Source of the DNA: Luzula sylvatica
Taxonomy: Eukaryota > Streptophyta > Magnoliopsida > Poales > Juncaceae
Reading direction: 5' to 3'
Length of the DNA stretch: 64,000 bases
NCBI GenBank assembly: GCA_946800325.1
Contig: OX326956.1
Coordinates: 19,062,667 to 19,126,666, forward strand
Shown here: in pieces, positions 52,063 through 62,215 of the stretch
Numbering within the stretch: the first letter of the stretch is position 1
Layout: the number at the start of each line of letters is the position of its first letter
Notes under the pieces: model-generated
Seen by the model: the letters and a program-made list of their open reading frames with translations, nothing else
Told to the model about the DNA's origin: nothing
The model's database searches: none
Translations under genes and position numbers: made by a program

Positions 52063-52860
52063 CAAATGATCTAAAAACATGTTATTTGAACTCCTCAAAG
52101 CGTTAAAATCTTGTTTTGAATCGAAAAACAAACTATGTTAGTGTTTGTGAAATTTGGTGAAAAGTTATGTAGTAAGAAATACGATACAAATGATCTAAAA
52201 ACACGATATTTGAACTCCTCAAAGCGTTAAAATCTTGTTTTGAATCGAAAAACAAACTTACTTTGTGTTTGTGAAATTTGGAGCAAAGTTATGTAGTAAA
52301 AGATACGATACAAATGATCTAAGAACACGTTATTTGAACTGCTCAAAGCGTTAAAATCTTGTTTTGAAGCGAAAAACAAACTTTCTTAGTGTTTGTGAAA
52401 TTTGGTGAAAAGTTATGTAGCAAAACATACGATACAATTGATCTAAAAACACGTTATTTGAACTCCTCAAAGCGTTAAAATCTTGTTTTGAATCGAAAAA
52501 CAAACTTTCTTAGTGTTTGTGAAATTTGGTGAAAACTTATGTAGTAAAAGATACGATACAAATGATCTAAAAAAAAGTTATTTGAACTCCTCAAAGCGTT
52601 AAAATCTTGTTTTGAAGCGAAAAACAAACTTTCTTAGTGTTTGTGAAATTTGGTGAAAAGTTATGTAGTAAGAGATACAATACAAATGATCTAAAAACAC
52701 GATATTTGAACTCCTCAAAGCGTTAAAATCTTGTTTTGAATCGAAAAACAAACTTTCTTAGTGTTTGTGAAATTTGGTGAAAAGTTATGTAGTAAAAGAT
52801 ACGATACAAATGATCTAAAAACAAGTTATTTGAACTCCTCAAAGCGTTAAAATCTTGTTT

Positions 52861-55800
52861 TGAATCGAAAAACAAAGTTTCTTAGTGTTTGTGAAATTTG
52901 GTGAAAAGTTATGTAGTAAAAGATACGATACAAATGATCTAAAAACACGTTATTTGAACTCATCAAAGCGTTAAAATCTTGTTTTGAAGCGAAAAACAAA
53001 CTTACTTAGTATTTCTGAAATTCGGTGAAAAGTTATGTAGTAAAAGATACGATACAAATGATCTAAAAACACTTTATTTGAACAGCTCAAAGCCTTAAAA
53101 TCATGTTTTGAAGCGAAAAACAAACTTACTTTGTGTTTCTGAAATTTGGTGCAAAGTTATGTAGTAAAAGATACGATACAAATGATCTAAGAACACGTTA
53201 TTTGAACTGCTCAAAGCGTTAAAATCTTGTTTTGAAGCGAAAAACAAACTTTCTTAGTGTTTGTGAAATTTGGTGAAAAGTTATGTAGTAAAAGATACGA
53301 TACAATTGATCTAAAAACACGTTATTTGAACTCCTGAAAGCGTTAAAATCTTGTTTTGAATCGAAAAACAAACTTTCTTAGTGTTTGTGAAATTTGGTGA
53401 AAAGTTATGTAGTAAAAGATACGATACAAATGATCTAAAAAAAAGTTATTTGAACTCCTCAAAGCGTTAAAATCTTGTTTTGAAGCGAAAAACAAACTTT
53501 CTTAGTGTTTGTGAAATTTGGTGAAAAGTTATGTAGTAAGAGATACGATACAAATGATCTAAAAACACGATATTTGAACTCCTCAAAGCGTTAAAATCTT
53601 GTTTTGAATCGAAAAACAAACTTTCTTAGTGTTTGTGAAATTTGGTGAAAAGTTATGTAGTAAAAGATACGATACAAATGATCTAAAAACAAGTTATTTG
53701 AACTCCTCAAAGCGTTAAAATCTTGTTTTGAATCGAAAAACAAAGTTTCTTAGTGTTTGTGAAATTTGGTGAAAAGTTATGTAGTAAAAGATACGATACA
53801 AATGATCTAAAAACACGTTATTTGAACTCCTCAAAGCGTTAAAATCTTGTTTTGAAGCGAAAAACAAACTTACTTAGTGTTTCTGAAATTTGGTGAAAAG
53901 TTATGTAGTAAAAGATACGATACAAATGATCTAAAAACACTTTATTTGAACTGCTCAAAGCCTTAAAATCATGTTTTGAAGCGAAAAACAAACTTACTTT
54001 GTGTTTCTGAAATTTGGTGCAAAGTTATGTAGTAAAAGATACGATACAAATGATCTAAGAACACGTTATTTGAACTGCTCAAAGCGTTAAAATCTTGTTT
54101 TGATGCGAAAAACAAACTTTCTTAGTGTTTGTGAAATTTGGTGAAAAGTTATGTAGTAAAAGATACGATACAATTGATCTAAAAACACGTTATTTGAACT
54201 CCTGAAAGCGTTAAAATCTTGTTTTGAATCGAAAAAAAAACTTTCTTAGTGTTTGTGAAATTTGGTGAAAACTTATGTAGTAAAAGATACGATACAAATG
54301 ATCTAAAAAAAAGTTATTTGAACTCCTCAAAGCGTTAAAATCTTGTTTTGAAGCGAAAAACAAACTTTCTTAGTGTTTGTGAAATTTGGTGAAAAGTTAT
54401 GTAGTAAGAGATACGATACAAATGATCTAAAAACACGATATTTGAACTCCTCAAAGCGTTAAAATCTTGTTTTGAATCGAAAAACAAACTTTCTTAGTGT
54501 TTGTGAAATTTGGTGAAAAGTTATGTAGTAAAAGATACGATAGAAATGATCTAAAAACATGTTATTTGAACTCCTCAAAGCGTTAAAATCTTGTTTCGAA
54601 TCGAAAAACAAACTTTCTTAGTGTTTGTGAAATTTGGTGAAAAGTTATGTAGTAAAAGATACGATACAAATGATCTAAAAACATGTTATTTGAACTCCTC
54701 AAAGCGTTAAAATCTTGTTTTGAAGCGAAAAACAAACTTTCTTAGTGTTTGTGAAATTTGGTGAAAAGTTATGTAGTAAAAGATACGATGCAAATGATCT
54801 AAAAACACGTCATTTGAACAGCTCAAAGAGTTAAAATCTTGTTTTGAAGCGAAAAACAAACTTACTTAGTGTTTGTGAAATTTGGTGAAAAGTTATGTAG
54901 TAAAAGATACGATACAAATGATCTATAAACACTTTATTTGAACTCCTCAAAACGTTAAAATCTTGTTTTGAATCGAAAAACAAACTTTCTTAGTGTTTGT
55001 GAAATTTGGTGAAAAGTTATGTAGTAAAAGATACGATACAAATGATCTAAAAACATGTTATTTGAACTCCTCAAAGCGTTAAAATCTTGTTTTGAAGCGA
55101 AAAACAAACTTTCTTAGTGTTTGTGAAATTTGGTGAAAAGTTATGTAGTAAGAGATACGATACAAATGATCTAAAAACATGTTATTTGAACTCCTCAAAG
55201 CGTTAAAATCTTGTTTTGAAGCGAAAAACAAACTTTCTTAGTGTTTGTGAAATTTGGTGAAAAGTTATGTAGTAAGAGATACGATACAAATGATCTAAAA
55301 ACATGTTATTTGAACTCCTCAAAGCGTTAAAATCTTGTTTTGAATCGAAAAACAAACTTTCTTAGTGTTTGTGAAATTTGGTGAAAAGTTATGTAGTAAA
55401 AGATACGATAGAAATGATCTAAAAACATGTTATTTGAACTCCTCAAAGCGTTAAAATCTTGTTTCGAATCGAAAAACAAAATTTCTCAGTGTTTGTGAAA
55501 TTTGGTGAAAAGTTATGTAGTAAAAGATACGATACAAATGATCTAAAAACATGTTATTTGAACTCCTCAAAGCGTTAAAATCTTGTTTTGAAGTGAAAAA
55601 CAAACTTTCTTAGTGTTTGTGAAATTTGGTGAAAAGTTATGTAGTAAAAGATACGATACAAATGATCTAAAATCACGATATTTGAACTCCTCAAAACGTA
55701 AAAATCTTGTTTTGAATCGAAAAACAAACTTTCTTAGTGTTTGTGAAATTTCGTGAAAAGTTATGTAGTAAAAGATACGATACAAATGATCTAAAAACAT

Positions 55801-58800
55801 GTTATTTGAACTCCTCAAAGCGTTAAAATCTTGTTTTGAAGCGAAAAACAAACTTTCTTACCGTTTGTGAAATTTGGTGAAAAGTTATGTAGTAAAATGT
55901 ACGATACAAATTATCTAAAAACACGTTATTTGAACTCCTCAAAGCGTTAAAATCATGTTTTGAATCGAAAAACAAACTTTCTTAGTGTTTGTGAAATTTG
56001 GTGAAAAGTTATGTAGTAAAAGGTACGATACAAATGATCTAAAAACATGTTATTTGAACTCCTCAAAGCGTTAAAATCTTGTTTTGAAGCGAAAAACAAA
56101 CTTTCTTAGTGTTTGTGTAATTTGGTGAAAAGTAATGTAGTAAAAGATACGATACAATTGATCTAAAAACACTTTATTTGAACTCCTGAAAGCGTTAAAA
56201 TCTTGTTTTGAATCAAAAAACAAACTTTCTTAGTGTTTGTGAATTTTGGTGAAAACTTATGTAGTAAAAGATACGATACAAATGATCTAAAAACATGTTA
56301 TTTGAACTCCTCAAAGCGTTAAAATCTTGTTTTGAAGCGAAAAACAAACTTTCTTAGTGTTTGTGAAATTTGGTGAAAAGTTATGTAGTAAGAGATACGA
56401 TACGAATGATCTAAAAACACGATATTTGAACTCCTCAAAGCGTTAAAATCTTGTTTTGAATCGAAAAACAAACTTTCTTAGTGTTTGTGAAATTTGGTGA
56501 AAAGTTATGTAGTAAAAGATACGATACAAATGATTTAAAAACACGTTATTTGAAATGCTCAAAGCGTTAAAATCTTGTTTTGAAGCGAAAAACAAACTTA
56601 CTTTGTGTTTGTGAAATTTGGTGAAAAGTTATGTAGTAAAAGATACGATACAAATGATCTAAAAACAAGATATTTGAACTCCTCAGAGCGTTAAAATCTT
56701 GTTTTGAATCGAAAAACAAACTTTATTAGTGTTTGTGAAATTTGGTGAAAAGTTATGTAGTAAAAGATACGATACAAATGATCTAAAAACACGTTATTTG
56801 AACTCCTCAAAGCGTTAAAATCTTGTTTTGAATTGAAAAACAAACTTTCTTAGTGTTTGTGAAATTTGTTGAAAAGTTATGTAGTAAAAGATTCGATACA
56901 AATGATCTAAAAACATGTTATTTGAACTCCTCAAAGCGTTAAAATCTTGTTTTGAATCGAAAAACAAACTATGTTAGTGTTTGTGAAATTTGGTGAAAAG
57001 TTATGTAGTAAGAGATACGATACAAATGATCTAAAAACACGATATTTGAACTCCTCAAAGCGTTAAAATCTTGTTTTGAATCGAAAAACAAACTTACTTT
57101 GTGTTTGTGAAATTTGGAGCAAAGTTATGTAGTAAAAGATACGATACAAATGATCTAAGAACACGTTATTTGAACTGCTCAAAGCGTTAAAATCTTGTTT
57201 TGAAGCGAAAAACAAACTTTCTTAGTGTTTGTGAAATTTGGTGAAAAGTTATGTAGTAAAACATACGATACAATTGATCTAAAAACACGTTATTTGAACT
57301 CCTCAAAGCGTTAAAATCTTGTTTTGAATCGAAAAACAAACTTTCTTAGTGTTTGTGAAATTTGGTGATAACTTATGTAGTAAAAGATACGATACAAATG
57401 ATCTAAAAAAAAGTTATTTGAACTCCTCAAAGCGTTAAAATCTTGTTTTGAAGCGAAAAACAAACTTTCTTAGTGTTTGTGAAATTTGGTGAAAAGTTAT
57501 GTAGTAAGAGATACAATACAAATGATCTAAAAACACGATATTTGAACTCCTCAAAGCGTTAAAATCTTGTTTTGAATCGAAAAACAAACTTTCTTAGTGT
57601 TTGTGAAATTTGGTGAAAAGTTATGTAGTAAAAGATACGATACAAATGATCTAAAAACAAGTTATTTGAACTCCTCAAAGCGTTAAAATCTTGTTTTGAA
57701 TCGAAAAACAAAGTTTCTTAGTGTTTGTGAAATTTGGTGAAAAGTTATGTAGTAAAAGATACGATACAAATGATCTAAAAACACGTTATTTGAACTCCTC
57801 AAAGCGTTAAAATCTTGTTTTGAAGCGAAAAACAAACTTACTTAGTGTTTCTGAAATTTGGTGAAAAGTTATGTAGTAAAAGATACGAAACAAATGATCT
57901 AAAAACACGTTATTTGAACTGCTCAAAGCCTTAAAATCATGTTTTGAAGCGAAAAACAAACTTACTTTGTGTTTCTGAAATTTGGTGCAAAGTTATGTAG
58001 TAAAAGATACGATACAAATGATCTAAGAACACGTTATTTGAACTGCTCAAAGCGTTAAAATCTTGTTTTGAAGCGAAAAACAAACTTTCTTAGTGTTTGT
58101 GAAATTTGGTGAAAAGTTATGTAGTAAAAGATACGATACAATTGATCTAAAAACACGTTATTTGAACTCCTGAAAGCGTTAAAATCTTGTTTTGAATCGA
58201 AAAACAAACTTTCTTAGTGTTTGTGAAATTTGGTGAAAAGTTATGTAGTAAAAGATACGATACAAATGATCTAAAAAAAAGTTATTTGAACTCCTCAAAG
58301 CGTTAAAATCTTGTTTTGAAGCGAAAAACAAACTTTCTTAGTGTTTGTGAAATTTGGTGAAAAGTTATGTAGTAAGAGATACGATACAAATGATCTAAAA
58401 ACACGATATTTGAACTCCTCAAAGCGTTAAAATCTTGTTTTGAATCGAAAAACAAACTTTCTTAGTGTTTGTGAAATTTGGTGAAAAGTTATGTAGTAAA
58501 AGATACGATACAAATGATCTAAAAACAAGTTATTTGAACTCCTCAAAGCGTTAAAATCTTGTTTTGAATCGAAAAACAAAGTTTCTTAGTGTTTGTGAAA
58601 TTTGGTGAAAAGTTATGTAGTAAAAGATACGATACAAATGATCTAAAAACACGTTATTTGAACTCCTCAAAGCGTTAAAATCTTGTTTTGAAGCGAAAAA
58701 CAAACTTACTTAGTGTTTCTGAAATTTGGTGAAAAGTTATGTAGTAAAAGATACGATACAAATGATCTAAAAACACGTTATTTGAACTGCTCAAAGCCTT

Positions 58801-59330
58801 AAAATCATGTTTTGAAGCGAAAAACAAACTTACTTTGTGTTTCTGAAATTTGGTGCAAAGTTATGTAGTAAAAGATACGATACAAATGATCTAAGAACAC
58901 GTTATTTGAACTGCTCAAAGCGTTAAAATCTTGTTTTGAAGCGAAAAACAAACTTTCTTAGTGTTTGTGAAATTTGGTGAAAAGTTATGTAGTAAAAGAT
59001 ACGATACAATTGATCTAAAAACACGTTATTTGAACTCCTGAAAGCGTTAAAATCTTGTTTTGAATCGAAAAACAAACTTTCTTAGTGTTTGTGAAATTTG
59101 GTGAAAACTTATGTAGTAAAAGATACGATACAAATGATCTAAAAAAAAGTTATTTGAACTCCTCAAAGCGTTAAAATCTTGTTTTGAAGCGAAAAACAAA
59201 CTTTCTTAGTGTTTGTGAAATTTGGTGAAAAGTTATGTAGTAAGAGATACGATACAAATGATCTAAAAACACGATATTTGAACTCCTCAAAGCGTTAAAA
59301 TCTTGTTTTGAATCGAAAAACAATTAGTGT
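52861..59330 (+). repeat. 39-unit HOR block, distant copy
   Basis: The left part matches 32,776 to about 37.8 kb at an offset of 20,079, including the rare tagtatttctgaaattcgg (53,007; 32,928) and the 9-A run near 54,232. The right part, to about 59,320, follows 40.3-44.08 kb at an offset of 15,243, ending with the same acaattag deletion. The internal 4,836-bp period is visible (aaagttt at 52,874 and 57,710). Private changes include gatgcgaaaa near 54,104, aaaacaagata near 56,668 and gatacgaaac near 57,884. Confidence 0.87.
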
Positions 59331-60486
59331 TTGTGAAATTTGGTGAAAAGTTATGTAGTAAAAGATACGATACAAATGATCTAAAAACAAGTTATTTGAA
59401 CTCCTCAAAGCGTTAAAATCTTGTTTTGAATCGAAAAACAAACTATCTTAGTGTTTGTGAAATTTGGTGAAAAGTTATGTAGTAAAAGATACGATACAAA
59501 TGATCTAAAAACAAGTTATTTGAACTCCTCAAAGCGTTAAAATCTTGTTTTGAAGCGAAAAACAAACTTACTTAGTGTTTGTGAAATTTGGTGAAAAGTT
59601 ATGTAGTAAAAGATACGATACAAATGATCTAAAAACCCGATATTTGAACTCCTCAAAGCGTTAAAATCTTGTTTTGAATCGAAAAACAAACTTTATTAGT
59701 GTTTGTGAAATTTGGTGAAAAGTTATGTAGTAAAAGATACGATACAAATGATCTAAAAACATGTTATTTGAACTCCTCAAAGCGTTAAATTCTTGTTTTG
59801 AAGCGAAAAACAAACTTTCTTAGTGTTTGTGAAATATGGTGAAAAGTTATGTAGTGAAAGATACGATACAAATGATCTAAAAACACGATATTTGAACTCC
59901 TCAAAGCGTTAAAATCTTGTTTTGAATCGAAAAACAAACTTTATTAGTGTTTGTGAAATTTGGTGAAAAGTTATGTAGTAAAAGATACGATACAAATGAT
60001 CTAAAAACATGTTATTTGAACTCCTCAAAGCGTTAAAATCTTGTTTTGAATCGAAAAACAAACTTTCTTAGTGTTTGTGAAATTTGGTGAAAAGTTATGT
60101 AGTAAAAGATACGATGCAAATGATCTAAAAACACGTCATTTGAACTGCTCAAAGAGTTAAAATCTTGTTTTGAAGCGAAAAACAAACTTACTTAGTGTTT
60201 GTGAAATTTGGTGAAAAGTTATGTAGTAAAAGATACGATACAAATGATCTATAAACACGATATTTGAACTCCTCAAAACGTTAAAATCTTGTTTTGAATC
60301 GAAAAACAAACTTTCTTAGTGTTTGTGAAATTTGGTGAAAAGTTATGTAGTAAAAGATACGATACAAATGATCTAAAAACACGATATTTGAACTCCTGAA
60401 AGCGTTAAAATCTTGTTTTGAATCGAAAAACAAACTTTCTTAGTGTTTGTGAAATTTGGTGAAAAGTTATGTCGTAAAAGATACGA
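59331..60486 (+). repeat. Monomers related to 11.5-12.3 kb and later
   Basis: After the acaattag deletion the order follows 11,490 onward: aactatctt, an acttactt unit, an acccgata unit, ttaaattcttg (59,786; 11,946) and gtagtgaaag (59,852; 12,012). It then passes to units with cacgtcatttg, ctataaacacg and cctgaaagcg. It stops inside a gtcgtaaaag unit at the truncated monomer near 60,487. Confidence 0.75.
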
Positions 60487-60532
60487 GTGTTTGTGAAATT
60501 TGGTGAAAAGTTATGTAGTAAAAGATACGATA
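60481..60532 (+). repeat. Truncated 44-bp monomer
   Basis: After atacga the sequence jumps to gtgtttgtg, so only about positions 80-124 of a unit are present before the next caaatg at 60,533. This is the only large length change in the window and the only place where the 124-bp phase is broken by more than 7 bp. Confidence 0.9.
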
Positions 60533-61994
60533 CAAATGATCTAAAATCAAGTTATTTGAACTCCTCAAAGCGTTAAAATCTTGTTTTGAATCGAAAAACA
60601 AACTTTCTTAGTGTTTGTGAAATTTGGTGAAAAGTTATGTAGTAAAAGATACGATACAAATGATCTAAAAACACGTTATTTGAACTCCTCAAAGCGTTAA
60701 AATCTTGTTTTGAAGCGAAAAACAAACTTCCTTAGTGTTTGTGAAATTTGGTGAAAAGTTATGTAGTAAGAGATACGATACAAATGATCTAAAAACACGA
60801 TATTTGAACTCCTCTAAGCGTTAAAATCTTGTTTTGAATCGAAAAACAAACTTTCTTAGTGTTTGTGAAATTTGGTGAAAAGTTATGTAGTAAAAGCTAC
60901 GATACAAATAATCTAAAAACAAGTTATTTGAAGTCCTCAAAGCGTTAAAATCTTGTTTTGAATCGAAAAACAAACTTTCTTAGTGTTTGTGAAATTTGGT
61001 GAAAAGTTATGTAGTAAAAGATACGATACAAATGATCTAAAAACACGATATTTGAACTCCTCAAAGCGTTAAAATCTTGTTTTGAATCGAAAAACAAACT
61101 TTATTAGTGTTTGTGAAATTTGGTGAAAAGTTATGTAGTAAAAGATACGATACAAATGATCTAAAATCAAGTTATTTGAACTCCTCAAAGCGTTAAAATC
61201 TTGTTTTGAATCGAAAAACAAACTTTCTTAGTGTTTGTGAAATTTGGTGAAAAGTTATGTAGTAAAAGATACGATACAAATGATCTAAAAACACGTTATT
61301 TGAACTCCTCAAAGCGTTAAAATCTTGTTTTGAAGCGAAAAACAAACTTCCTTAGTGTTTGTGAAATTTGGTGAAAAGTTATGTAGTAAGAGATACGATA
61401 CAAATGATCTAAGAACGCGTTATTTGAACTGCTCTAAGCGTTAAAATCTTGTTTTGAAGCGAAAAACAAACTTTCTTACTGTTTGTGAATTTTGGTGAAA
61501 AGTTATGTAGTAAAAGATACGATACAAATGATCTAAAAACATGTTATTTGAACTCCTCAAAGCGTTAAAATCTTGTTTTGAAGCGAAAAACAAACTTTCT
61601 TAGTGTTTGTGAAATTTGGTGAAAAGTTATGTAGTAAAAGATACGATACAAATGATCTAAAAACACGATATTTGAACTCCTCAAAGCGTTAAAATCTTGT
61701 TTTGAATCGAAAAACAAAATTTATTAGTGTTTGTGAAATTTGGTGAAAAGTTATGTAGTAAAAGATACGATACAAATGATCTAAAAACATGTTATTTGAA
61801 CTCCTCAAAGCGTTAAAATCTTGTTTTGAATCGAAAAACAAACTTTCTTAGTGTTTGTGAAATTTGGTGAAAAGTTATGTAGTAAAAGATACGATACAAA
61901 TGATCTAAAAACACGTTATTTGAACTGCTCAAAGAGTTAAAATCTTGTTTTGAAGCGAAAAACAAACTTACTTAGTGTTTGTGAAATTTGGTGA

Positions 61995-62015
61995 AAAGTT
62001 ATGTAAAAGATACGA
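61995..62015 (+). repeat. 3-bp deletion in a monomer
   Basis: The usual gttatgtagtaaaag reads gttatgtaaaag at about 62,000-62,010, a loss of three bases between two GTA words. It was seen only once. Confidence 0.85.
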
Positions 62016-62184
62016 TACAAATGATCTATAAACACGATATTTGAACTCCTCAAAACGTTAAAATCTTGTTTTGAATCGAAAAACAAACTTTCTTAGTGTT
62101 TGTGAAATTTGGTGAAAAGTTATGTAGTAAAAGATACGATACAAATGATCTAAAAACACGTTATTTGAACTGCTCAAAGCGTTA

Positions 62185-62215
62185 AAATCTTGTTAAGCCA
62201 AAAAAAACTTACTTA
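62185..62215 (+). repeat. Degenerate monomer core with net 4-bp loss
   Basis: Where other units read cttgttttgaagcg, followed by an A-rich stretch with one C, this one has cttgttaagcc and an 8-A run. It is four bases shorter and has lost the CpG at 60-61. It was seen only once, in the irregular end of the array. Confidence 0.85.

Larger units (their letters stand above)
50400..52860 (+). repeat. Rearranged monomers related to 7.8-9.9 and 35.8-37.6 kb
   Basis: About 20 monomers are present here but absent from the left-hand copy, where 32,775 joins directly to the equivalent of 52,860. The markers aaattatcta (about 50,455), tcaaatcgtt, gaaaaacgaac, gtgtaatttgg and cagagcg match the other two regions. 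A unit with gtagcaaaacatacg occurs at 51,679 and 52,416, 737 bp apart, which is six units minus 7 bp. The section contains a 4-bp duplication at 50,617-50,624 and a chimeric 117-bp monomer at 51,946-52,062. Confidence 0.8.

Noticed and set aside
60487..60532. Insertion of foreign DNA at the 44-bp irregularity
   Set aside because: All 44 bases match about positions 80-124 of the monomer, so this is a truncated unit.
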